In this document: piece by piece, positions 38,092 through 46,241 of the stretch | Numbering within the stretch: position 1 is the first letter of the stretch | How the letters are laid out: each line of letters opens with the position of its first letter | DNA from: Arthrobacter sp. OVS8 | Lineage (GTDB): Bacteria; Actinomycetota; Actinomycetes; Actinomycetales; Micrococcaceae | Direction: 5' to 3' | Length of the DNA: 64,000 nt | Assembly: GCA_028370155.1 (NCBI GenBank) | Contig: CP116670.1 | Location: 992,001-1,056,000 of the forward strand | Position numbers and translations under genes: made by a program | Notes under the pieces: model-generated | Told to the model about the DNA's origin: nothing | Databases searched by the model: none | The model's input: only the letters and a program-made list of their open reading frames with translations

Positions 38092-38774
38092 CTAACCCTC
38101 ACGGGGCGTGCCCTGGCCTTCCGCAGTGGCATAAACTGTGTGGTGTTGAAGGTCATGGATGAACGCAGTGAGCGCGGCCGTGTTGCGGGGGTCTTCGGCA
38201 AGGCCGACCAGCTGGGAGGCTAGGGCGGCCAGTTTTTTGTTGGTGTGGTTGCTGTGGACACAGAGCAGAGCGAAAGCTGCATCGGCACCGATGCTGAGCC
38301 GTCCCATGAGAAAGCCTATGGCTCTTTCGATGACGGCACGGGCGCGGACGGCTCCGGCGACGGCATCCCTGGCGACCCATTCGGTTTCGGCGCGGACGGT
38401 TGAGGTCAGGTCCACCATGATTCCGGTGATGGAGACGAGCTTGGCTTCCGCGTCGAGGACGGCCTGCCCGGTGCTCAGTACGCTGTGTTCGCGCTGGTGG
38501 GAGTCAATCAGGCGGTGGTAGCTGGAGAAGTACCCCCGGCCTCGACCAGGCCAGCTTGCAATTCCCGTATTTTTGCCCTGTCGCCGGGGTGCTTGTGCGC
38601 GAGGACGAGCTCAACGGTGGGCACGACCTCTCCGCGCTGGTATCCGTGGATCCGGTAAAGCGCATCGGACCACACCACCACCCCGGTGACGGCATCCATG
38701 AGAAACGTCCCCGCGGTGCAAGCGCTGGGCTCCAGCGCGCTGGAGTACGTGAACATGCTCTCCAAAGTACTCAT
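38092..38774 (-). CDS. PAS-ANTAR signalling protein (frameshift)
   Basis: From ATG 38774: STLESMFTYSSALEPSACT, then a PAS domain TGVVVWSDALYRIHGYQRGE and VELVLAHKHPGDRAKIREL. One base restored in the G-run near 38530 gives YFSSYHRLIDSHQREHSVLS, LDAEAKLVSITGIMVDLT and the ANTAR domain AVIERAIGFLMGRLSIGADA then LLCVHSNHTNKKLAALASQL. About 227 residues. The PAS domain probably senses a small ligand or redox state; ANTAR acts on nascent RNA. Its start overlaps the stop of the YegP gene (ATGA), so the two are coupled. Confidence 0.8.
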
Positions 38775-38992
38775 ACCGTTCGCACCAGACCTTCGTGAAA
38801 ATCCCCCGGCATGGGGTACAGATCGGTGATCAAAGCCATTCCGACACACTCACGGACAACACGGATACCCCCGACAGCCGACGCCTTGTCCGGGAACGGG
38901 CCCGATACCGCCACAACCGTCCCATCGGGAGCCTTCAACCTACACCCGAAAGACAGGTTCCCGTCGTGAAAAAGCTCGAACGCTTCGGTCAT
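38771..38992 (-). CDS. YegP family (DUF1508) small protein
   Basis: 73 residues from ATG 38992: FELFHDGNLSFGCRLKAPDG, VVAVSGPFPDKASAVGGIRV. The F-x-L-F...F-R-L-K-A-P-x-G-x-V-x-A-V-S pattern with a final K-A-x-A-x-x-G-I helix is one DUF1508 repeat (YegP has two). The function is not established; members are often stress-associated. Its stop overlaps the PAS-ANTAR start, suggesting that it and the sensor are made together. Confidence 0.75.
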   Translation of the reverse strand: MTEAFELFHDGNLSFGCRLKAPDGTVVAVSGPFPDKASAVGGIRVVRECVGMALITDLYPMPGDFHEGLVRTV

Positions 38993-39482
38993 AGTTACCC
39001 CTCTGGACGCCCGGGGAAAAGTCCAGCGGCGACCTCATCAAATACAGAACGCAGCGTTGCGCCCCGGCTGGCCCGGTAACGGGAAAGGCATACCCCTGTG
39101 GCCCCAGCCACACCCATCCCTACGCTACGGACGAACATACGTACGGGCGAGTACGCGACAAACTCGAAACGGCCCTCTACCTCGCACGCCAGTTATACCC
39201 TCCCGTTGGTCGCAAATAGCTGAACGCCCGAAAGCCCCTCAGGAGAATTAGCCAACCGAGCGCGTGAACGGCCCACTGACACAAACCGACGGGGCTTCAT
39301 TGACGAGGACCCAGTCTGTCCGCCGCGCTCAGGCGAGTGCCCCGGCCACGGCTCAACGGCCCGCTTCCGACCTCTGCGCTTGTCCCCCGGTTCCGAATAC
39401 TGCGGTAACCTCTGAACAAGCAGAATGAGCGGGGACTCCTCATCCCCAGCCATCACCGTTAGCTCATGACCGGGAGTATTCC
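38993..39482. other. Intergenic, no gene seen
   Basis: Divergent region between the YegP and 39483 genes; no palindrome of the island type and no supported ORF. Confidence 0.4.
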
Positions 39483-40184
39483 GTGGACAGTTCAAAGGCA
39501 GACATCGTGGAAGACTTAGCAGATTCAAGCACCCTCCCTCTGCCTGTCGCCCCGGTAAATCCGATCCTGGACGAAGATCCGCGGATTGCCCCTGTGCGCG
39601 CCCCTGAGGTGACCGCCGAGATGTCGGAGGTTCGCGACCGGCTGCTGGCCGCGGCGGTCACCAGCATCGGCGAGGTTGAGGCCGCAGAGTGGGCACTCGA
39701 CCAGGCGAAAGCAGCGCGTGACCTACAGATCACTGCCGCCCTCGCATCGGGCGTGCCGGTTGAGGAGGTCGCGGCGGCCACAGGACTAACGACGTCAGCT
39801 GTGTCCGCGTTCGCGGGGAACAGGTACCCCCGGACAACTGATCCGGGAATCCCCGTCCCAGCCGTCGGAAGCTCCGCGGGGCAAGAGAAGGACCTACAGG
39901 ACAAGTATCCCGCGCCGGTGCAGGCCTCCAGCTCCAAAAGCCCGGCGGTACCACCAACGCTGAAATACAACATCCAAATCTCTTCCAGAGACAGCTCCCG
40001 CGCCGTGAGGAGGTACCGGGCTCTGTCCCGCGTATCCATATCTGAATGCCAGAAACTGCTGCAACTGATCCGCAACACACAATTCAATACCAACCGTGCG
40101 ACGGCGGGCCAGCCTCCAACTCACGGCAGATGCTTCCGGGGACCGCAGCTGTCCAAACGACAGCAAGATGAGGATGCTCTTTAG
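39483..40184 (+). CDS. Hypothetical protein, helix-turn-helix-like; 3' part doubtful
   Basis: From GTG 39483 the first 135 residues look coding: VTAEMSEVRDRLLAAAVTSI, GEVEAAEWALDQAKAARDLQ, ITAALASGVPVEEVAAATGL and TTSAVSAFAGNRY. The last pair resembles a helix-turn-helix of the kind that binds DNA. From about 39888 the frame lies antisense to a recognisable minus-strand fragment (39888-40039) and reads as low-quality sequence. The true gene therefore probably ends near 39890 and its 3' end has been disturbed. No family name. Confidence 0.45.
   Translation: MDSSKADIVEDLADSSTLPLPVAPVNPILDEDPRIAPVRAPEVTAEMSEVRDRLLAAAVTSIGEVEAAEWALDQAKAARDLQITAALASGVPVEEVAAATGLTTSAVSAFAGNRYPRTTDPGIPVPAVGSSAGQEKDLQDKYPAPVQASSSKSPAVPPTLKYNIQISSRDSSRAVRRYRALSRVSISECQKLLQLIRNTQFNTNRATAGQPPTHGRCFRGPQLSKRQQDEDAL
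39888..40039 (-). pseudogene. N-terminal fragment of the 41602-41955 protein family
   Basis: ATG 40039 reads MDTRDRARYLLTARELSLEE then IWMLYFSVGGTAGLLELEA. This matches the N-terminus of the protein at 41602 (RAALQALEITVGELW, NYFSIGGTVGEYEVEAYLQG). It then loses similarity and overlaps the plus-strand gene. A broken paralogue. Confidence 0.6.
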
Positions 40185-40522
40185 CCGCCTTTGAGCCGCT
40201 TGCCCCCGGGAAGTTTCAAAGACCACGTGTGGAACATTCGGTCATGAACATACACGCCGAACCTGGTCCGGCCCCCGGTCCCGGGGGTACAGCGGGCGGG
40301 ACATCCGGGACGGCGGGGAACTCAGCACACACCAGACGCCGCCATCTGGCAACGGTGTGCGGACGCGGGAGAGAAACCTAACCGAGACGAACGGAGGGCC
40401 GGGCAGGCAAGTCCGCCCGCAGGGTCGGCACCAATGCCCCCTGTTGTCCGATTGGCCTCCGGCGTAATCTGGACTGACTTCACCTCCGAAAAAAGACTAG
40501 ACACGAAGGCGGTGCCGACGGC
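40185..40522. other. Intergenic, no gene seen
   Basis: No supported ORF, repeat or RNA gene. Confidence 0.4.
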
Positions 40523-40833
40523 GTGAGCCTGAAGGACGAGTGGAACGGACTCGATTCGGAGACCCGGACATGGCTCCTGGAAAACCCGGGATCCCTGATC
40601 ATGCCTCGCGCCCGTCGGAGAAGATCACCAAGGAATCACATGGGGACTATGAGACCGACGCGCACGGGCAGGTACTGCTCTCACGGGCTGACCACGACTT
40701 CATTCGGGAGAAAGCCGAGGCCGCCGGCACCATCCACGTCCCCGCGGCGGATTACCGGTTCTTCGACACCGCACCGTCGCCGGTAATCAGGAGACCGCCT
40801 GGGTCCCACCCGGCAGCTTCTCCCGATAAGTAG
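40523..40833 (+). CDS. Small hypothetical protein (frameshift), paralogue of 48451-48714
   Basis: GTG 40523: SLKDEWNGLDSETRTWLLEN then PGSLIMPRA. A one-base shift near 40605 leads to TDAHGQVLLSRADHDFIREK, AEAAGTIHVPAADY and the end at 40833. The protein at 48451 has the same order: IEDLWNKLEPKTQEWLRANP, GILILPRSVTATL, DRNGQFTLSAEDRFFLR. Domain of about 90 residues, helical first, strand-rich after; no known name. It precedes the GAF-ANTAR gene by 42 bp and is probably cotranscribed with it. Confidence 0.6.
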
Positions 40834-40875
40834 GACACCGGCTGGACCGCCCGGATACTGACCCGAGGAATGCTC

Positions 40876-41592
40876 ATGGAACAGAAACCTCCCCTTGATG
40901 AACTCTCAACGGCCATTGGCCGTATCAAGGGCCTTCTCCTGACTGAAGAGAAAGTCGGCCGCGCCGTGCAGGTCCTGGCCCAGGCCATCAAGGACGCAAC
41001 TCCGGGAACCATCGGAGCCGGAGTCTCGCTCATGGACGCCCGCGGCCGCCGGACCAGCGCCGGCTTCACCGACCCTGTCGTCCAACAGGCGGATGCCCTC
41101 CAATACGAGCTCGGGCAAGGACCGTGCCTGACAGCCTGGGAGGCCGAAGAAGCCGTGTTCGTGGACGACGCCCGGTCGGACCCGCGCTGGCCACAGTGGA
41201 GCGCGGCAGTGTCCTCCTGCCTGTGCGTTCAGTCGTGAGCTCCCCCTCCTCGCGGGGAAGGAATGCATCGGAGCGTTGAAAATCTATGCCGCGCTGCCCT
41301 TCTCGTACGATCCAGGCACGGCACACCTGCTGCAACTGTTCGCCGCCCCGGCAGCCACGCTCCTCGCCCACATTCAAACCAGCGAAGCCCCGCACCGCAT
41401 CAGCGAAGGCCTGCAAACCGCACTGCACAGCCGCGACATCATCAACCGTGCCTGCGGAATCCTGATGGAACGCCACCACATCGGCCATGAGGACGCACTG
41501 CAACACCTGATGCTGCGGGCGGCGAGAGGAACACCAACCTGCACCAGATCAGCGCCGAACTCACTGCCGGGACGCCGGCCGATCAGGACTAA
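40876..41592 (+). CDS. GAF-ANTAR signalling protein (frameshifts)
   Basis: ATG 40876 with GAGGAA 6 bp upstream. GAF domain: AVQVLAQAIKDATPGTIGAG, VSLMDARGRRTSAGFTD, LQYELGQGPCLTAWEAEEA, VFVDDARSDPRWPQWSAA. After one base restored near 41215, KECIGALKIYAALPFSYDP follows. ANTAR: ALHSRDIINRACGILMERHH and EDALQHLMLRAARG. After another base near 41523 come NTNLHQISAELTAGTPADQD and the stop at 41592. About 239 residues. It is 9 bp ahead of the gene at 41602, an apparent partner. Third ANTAR protein of the island. Confidence 0.85.
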
Positions 41593-41601
41593 GGCAGCAC
41601 A

Positions 41602-41955
41602 ATGGGCTTCGATCCCACCGAACCAGAACAGCGCCGCGGGCTGCGGGCCGCACTGCAAGCGCTGGAGATCACCGTCGGAGAACTCTGGCTTAATTACTTC
41701 AGCATCGGCGGCACCGTCGGCGAATACGAAGTCGAAGCCTACCTCCAGGGCCTGTTGTCCCTCCCCGCCCTGCAGAGGGATCTGCTGGCCATGGCAGCCA
41801 ACGAACTCATCGACGCCGTGCCCCGGCTTCATGCACCCTACGCAAAAGACCTGACCGAATCCTCCCGTACCACCCACAACGCCCAGGAAGCCCTCCGCAC
41901 CGGGAACTCCGAGGGAGCCCACGACCACCGCACGCGCGAACAGGAAGAAGGCTAG
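41602..41955 (+). CDS. Hypothetical protein accompanying the GAF-ANTAR gene
   Basis: 117 residues from ATG 41602, 9 bp after the ANTAR gene. A helical N-terminus RGLRAALQALEITVGELWLN leads to YFSIGGTVGEYEVEAYLQGL, ALQRDLLAMAANELIDAV and a polar tail. The IxxxELWxxYFSxGGxxxxxExEAxL pattern is shared with the fragment at 39888-40039. I recall similar small genes next to ANTAR genes in this group but know no function. Its position suggests an accessory to the ANTAR regulator. Confidence 0.65.
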   Translation: MGFDPTEPEQRRGLRAALQALEITVGELWLNYFSIGGTVGEYEVEAYLQGLLSLPALQRDLLAMAANELIDAVPRLHAPYAKDLTESSRTTHNAQEALRTGNSEGAHDHRTREQEEG

Positions 41956-42002
41956 AACGCCCACCAGCGCCGCTGTCCGGGGATCCTGCTAGCTTTGCAA
42001 CC

Positions 42003-42370
42003 ATGACGACTCATCAGATAACCCTTGGTGCGATCAACATGGAGGCCCACTTTGGGCATCCGTGACCGGCGCCCTGCCCTCACGCGGTGGTGACAGCGTC
42101 TATCTGCCACGTGCTGGCCCCGGAGGGTTCGCAAAGTTCTTCCAACCCAGGACCGGTCCTCGCCCCGAGCACCAGGCGTTCCATCTAGACTTGACCGTCC
42201 CCTGGGGGTCACGACAGACCGAAGTCGAACGACTCGTCAGCCTCGGTGCCACCTTTCAATGGGACGTCCTGGACGAATTCCCCACGTGCAGTGGACCACC
42301 CTTGCCGATCTGGAGAGGAACCTCTTCTGTGTGGCCGAACACCCGCCTACAGACCAACAGAGTGGTTGAC
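42003..42370 (+). pseudogene. VOC/glyoxalase-like protein, broken
   Basis: ATG 42003 gives MTTHQITLGAINMEAHFG, then a stop where the family has its first helix; about 20 residues appear deleted. A second frame gives AGPGGFAKFFQPRTGPRPEH and QAFHLDLTVPWGSRQTEVER, then LVSLGATFQWDVLDEFP. A third gives HVQWTTLADLE and NLFCVAEHPPTD. These are the beta-alpha-beta units of a vicinal-oxygen-chelate protein. The deletion plus two shifts make this a likely pseudogene. Confidence 0.65.
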
Positions 42371-42812
42371 CCGACCCGCGCACGGCATCGATCAACCGTG
42401 CCGATACCCCTATCCGGCATACTTCAGACCACTGGAAGTCACACCCAAGTCGCTTCGCGAACTAGCACCATTCCTGGTCAAGCGTGCGGGGGACGACACC
42501 GGTCCCGGGATAAGACGCCGCACCGTCGGGTCCGAAGGAAACCGCACCGGACCGTGATGCCCGCCATCCGGACACTGCCGCAGAAACCTCTCTCCCAGCC
42601 GAGGGATCTACCACGATCGCACCGGGACCGCCGCAGAAGAAGACCGACGCGGACGCGATGACCGAGGGTTTGGTCATAGATACCGAATCCAACGACTGAA
42701 GCGGTGCGTTCTTCGAACGGACATAGGGCGGTTCTACGGACGTCACCGCCCCGGTGGGGCTCCTTCCCGCTGTCAGTGAAAATCTTCCACCTTCGTGCGT
42801 AAACTCAGCTTT
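42371..42812. other. Intergenic, no gene recognised
   Basis: Open frames on both strands; none with family features. Confidence 0.35.
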
Positions 42813-43103
42813 ATGGAAAGACCCGGAACGCTTTTCGGATGGGCCTTTGGCGACGCCGCCCGCGGGGATGACCCCGGATACTTGGATGAGCTCCGCCGCG
42901 AGGCTCTGACGAACGCAACCCAGGACGCCGCTAAAAGGGGATTCAAGGTAGTAACCGGCGAGGAAAGCTATGCGGTCCTCCAGGCGGGAGAAACGCTGGT
43001 TGACGTGGAAAACGCCCCGGACCGGCTCGTTGTCCGGTGCACGGTTAGGCTCACCGGTCCGGGGTCGGAAGATGTTCACGCCGTGGGACCCATGAACGGC
43101 TAG
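42813..43103 (+). CDS. Small hypothetical protein
   Basis: 96 residues from ATG 42813 (GTG 42795 possible). MERPGTLFGWAFGDAARG, YLDELRREALTNATQDAAKR, GFKVVTGEESYAVLQAGET and DRLVVRCTVRLTGPG. The mix of a helix followed by short strands looks like a folded domain, and codon use is regular, but I recognise no family. No ribosome site is obvious. Confidence 0.5.
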   Translation: MERPGTLFGWAFGDAARGDDPGYLDELRREALTNATQDAAKRGFKVVTGEESYAVLQAGETLVDVENAPDRLVVRCTVRLTGPGSEDVHAVGPMNG

Positions 43104-43395
43104 AGCATCAGTAATTGACGGGCACCTAGGGTCGGCATGCAAGGGACCCACGTGACGCCGCGAGACGAAGCTGACGACCCGTCTCCAATGCAAAGCGCTC
43201 GACCTCGTCGCGGCCTAAGGATTTGCTGTCCTGCTGGAACGGGAAGGCATGGGCACAGTCCTTTCAAACTGTGTCTCACATCAGCGATTCGCTTCTCTAA
43301 CGTTCTTACCGGACGGAAATGCCACCAACAGAGAGCCCGGGCCGGCGTCGGACTGCACGTATAGTACTGCGGTGCCGAGGGGCCAGTCGGCCGGT

Positions 43396-44368
43396 TTAGT
43401 CGCCGACGGCTTCACGGCCGCGGCGAACGATGAGTGGGTCCGGTTCATACACGATCGAGGTGTCCTTGCCGTCGTAGTCGAACTGGTTGAGGAAGAATCG
43501 CATCGCGTTGATCCGGCCCCGCTTCTTGTCGTTGGACTTGACGGTGATCCATGGCCCATGATCCGTGTCTGTCCGCAGGAAAGTCTCTTCCTTGGCGGCC
43601 GTGTACTCCTCCCACCGGTCCAGGGAGGCAAGATCCACAGGGGACAACTTCCAGCGCCGGACAGGATCGATCTGGCGGATCGCGAAGCGGGTACGCTGCT
43701 CGCGGCGGGTGACGGAGAACCAGAACTTGGTCAGGTGGATTCCCGAGGCCACGAGCATGCTCTCGAATAGCGGCGCTTGGACCATGAAGGTGTCGTACTC
43801 CTGTTCCGTGCAGAAGCCCATGACCCGCTCTACGTTGGCGCGGTTGTACCAGGAGCGGTCGAACATCACGATTTCCCCGGCGGTGGGAAGGTGCTGAATG
43901 TATCGCTGGAAGTACCACTGACCATTCTCACGTTCCGAGGGTTTGCTCAGGGCCACAGTCCGGGCCGAGCGAGGATCCAGGTGTTCCGTGAAACGCTTGA
44001 TTGTGCCGCCCTTGCCTGCGGCATCGCGGCCCTCGAAAACGATAACGACTTTGAGACCGTGATCCTGGCCCCAATATTGGAACTTAAGCAATTCGATCTG
44101 CAGGCGGTACTTTTCGAGCTCGTAATCCTCCCGGGACATCCGCTGCTCATACGGGTAGTCATCCCGCCACGTCTGCACCGCGGAGCCTCCGGGATCGATA
44201 AGCTCCGGGTCCTCGGCCTGCCCGCCACTGACCGTGTACCCCATTTCCACCAGGTGGTCGATGGCCTCCCGCAAGTTGGCCCTCACCAACCATTGTTCCT
44301 GGGGCTCCAAGGGCCCCTCCCCTGCGCCATCGGGTCCCCCTTCCGGAACCGACCGGATCCTCCGCATC
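43396..44368 (-). CDS. ppk2: Polyphosphate kinase 2
   Basis: PPK2 phosphorylates nucleotides with polyphosphate or makes the polymer. Unbroken reading of about 323 residues from ATG 44368 (GTG 44392 possible). Walker A is VIVFEGRDAAGKGGTIKRFT, followed by TEHLDPRSARTVALSKPSE. The lid and second Asp region is EIVMFDRSWYNRANVERVMG; further on is KFWFSVTRREQRTRFAIRQ. The N-terminal DYPYEQRMSREDYELEKYRL is typical of class I PPK2. The polyphosphate-binding CYTH-CHAD gene 1.9 kb away suggests a polyphosphate function on the island. Confidence 0.9.
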
Positions 44369-44673
44369 CAACAAGATGATTGTCTCACCGGGAAGCTGTG
44401 TGGAAACCTCAGAAACGCACCCGTCCTGCACGGGCACACGGTGGCAACCGGCTGGTGGCCGGAGACCGAGTGGCGTAGGGCCTGCCGGGTGGACGCGCCG
44501 TACACGACCCGAAGCGAACCGGCTGAAAAAGCTTCATCACGGGCCCGGGCAGTCCTAACATGCTGCCTTTCCCTCTTCTGTTCTGCCGCGCGCTGGACGT
44601 CCCGTCCAATTGAGTCCGGCTCCGTTCCCTGTCAGCACGATTCTGGGCCGACGTACAGCGCTGCTGTTGCCCG
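44369..44673. other. Intergenic, no gene seen
   Basis: Between the ZIP gene and ppk2, both on the minus strand. Confidence 0.4.
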
Positions 44674-45462
44674 TCAAGCCAGTGAGAGTACGAAGGAGAG
44701 GACGAACCCTGCGGCCGTGCTCAGAGCCACGGCGGGGCCGCCGTGCTCGAACGCCTCGGGCATGAGAGTGTCCGCCAGAGAGGCGATGACGGCGCCCGCG
44801 GCGAAGGCCAGCGGCAGGGAAATGGTCGCGGGGTCCGTACCCGACAGGGGCCGGCGCCCAGCACCACGGCAGCGACCAGCAGCACAGCGCAGATAGTCCA
44901 TAGACCCATGACGGCCGCGGACGATCGCCCCTGGCTGCGCATCGAAGCGGCCCCCACGAGCGCTTCCGGAAGATTGGAGACGAAGATCGCGGCCAAAGGG
45001 CTAGGCCGCCGGTACCTTCGCCCAAGGCCACGCCCAAGGCTACGTTTTCCGGCACCCCGTCGAGCGTCACCGCGGCCAGCAGTGCCATGCCGGCTGCACC
45101 ACTAGTGGACACCGGGTTCGGCGCTTTCTCTGCGGCGGCGGCATCAGTGTCAAGCTTCGCGCTTCCCCGAAACTCGTCAGCGGGCGTCGGGTCTGGCCCC
45201 GGTTGCGCCCACCGGTCCAGAAGCGCGCTCAAGATGGTGAACACCAAAGCCCCGGCCAGGAGCCCGGCTGCGGCCCGCAAAATTCCGCCACGCTCGTAAG
45301 CGTCCTCGAACAGCTCGAACGTCAGTGCGGTAATCAGTGCCCCGGCCGCAAATGACAAGAGCATCGCGAGGAACCGCTTGGGCAGTTCAAAGCGGCCCCC
45401 ACGAACGCCCCGATAATCAGGGCGCTGGAAGCCACCACACCGAAAATCAGCGCCGTCCCCAC
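44674..45462 (-). CDS. ZIP family divalent metal transporter (frameshifts)
   Basis: Membrane transporter of the ZIP (ZupT-like) family. From GTG 45462: TALIFGVVASSALIIGAFVG. After a base restored near 45390, FLAMLLSFAAGALITALTF and ELFEDAYERGG follow. A long polar loop is followed by GMALLAAVTLDGVPENVALG (metal-site D-G-x-P-E-N-x-A-x-G, the usual H replaced by D). After a base restored near 45000 come AAIFVSNLPEALVGAASM (N-x-P-E) and, after another near 44860, LPLAFAAGAVIASLADTLMP, EAFEHGGP. About 262 residues. In many ZIP proteins the first metal motif is H-N-x-P-E; the Asp here is notable. Confidence 0.8.
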
Positions 45463-45590
45463 ACGGACAGTATAGGAGTCACGACCCACGACAACGAGTC
45501 CCCTTGCGTGGGCCGCGTGCGAGGAAATACCGTCCCACCGGGCAGCAGTTTGTGTGGACATCCGCGTCCCGATTTCCGTATATCTTGCCA

Positions 45591-45785
45591 AGGAGAACCC
45601 CGACGTCGTGGTGGCGCAACTCCGACCAGCGTTGACGTTCAGTGCCTAGGCCGACAGCGAGGGGGCACTAATTTCTTGGCAGAACACTGGCGAGGCTCGT
45701 GCCGCGCAAGCCGTGGTTGCCCCTACTGCCGATTCCGAAGGAGCTGATATTCCTGGCAGGGCACGCAGACGATCGCGGACGCTCA
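45591..45785 (+). pseudogene. Fragment of an epimerase like that at 26699-27783
   Basis: KENPDVVVAQLRPALTFSA and then LPLLPIPKELIFLAGHADD repeat the epimerase readings ENPEVVVARLRPALTFST and LPLLAVPKELIFQAVHADD at 27190-27370. A stop codon (TAG) and shifts break it, and both ends of the gene are missing. It joins directly to the LuxR remnant, showing that a rearrangement brought the two pieces together. Confidence 0.7.
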
Positions 45786-45789
45786 TTCG

Positions 45790-45935
45790 CGCGTTCCATT
45801 GGCCTCGGGAAAGGGCTGACGAACCGCCAGATCAGCAAGGAGATGTTTCCCCGGAAAAACGGTCAAGAACAGGTTTCCACCGTGCTGACGAAGTCGGGAT
45901 GACGAGCCGGAGCCAAGCCGCTGTGTTCATCTCCC
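45790..45935 (+). pseudogene. LuxR helix-turn-helix remnant
   Basis: GKGLTNRQISKEMFPRKN, QEQVSTVLTKSGMTSRSQAA is a worn LuxR/NarL C-terminal domain (GLTNRQIAxxLFLSExTVKxxVSxLLxKLGxxxRxQAA). It closely parallels the remnant at 7035-7130. No receiver domain is present. Confidence 0.6.
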
Positions 45936-46241
45936 AAGCCCTGAATGGTGGAGACCACTCGGCCCGCCTTATCTCAGAAGTGTCCTTGACGCCGAGGGGT
46001 TCAGCGGCGGCGGCCATCGCACCCTATTCAGAGAACGGGGCTGGTCATGCGACAGTACCGGGAGAGGCCGTTAGTCCGGTATATCCATCTGAAACCACAG
46101 CAACGGCGCGAAGAGCCGGCGGCTGACGGATAAAGGCGGGTTCGGGCGCGGCACCCGGCAGTGGGAGCGGCCTCGTCCTAGCCGTCGCACTCGATGGTGC
46201 CCTCATGCCCGGCTCGGGTACGCGGGACGTAGAATTTCGGT
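45936..46241. other. Intergenic, no gene seen
   Basis: Upstream of the CYTH-CHAD gene. No palindrome of the island type. Confidence 0.4.

Noticed and set aside
42462..43193. 243-codon minus-strand frame
   Set aside because: It covers the better-supported plus-strand gene at 42813 and shows no family motif.
43345..43385. GCAC...ATAGTACT...GTGC palindrome near 43360, considered as another island operator
   Set aside because: It lacks the TAAGC core and lies downstream of the ppk2 stop, not in a promoter.
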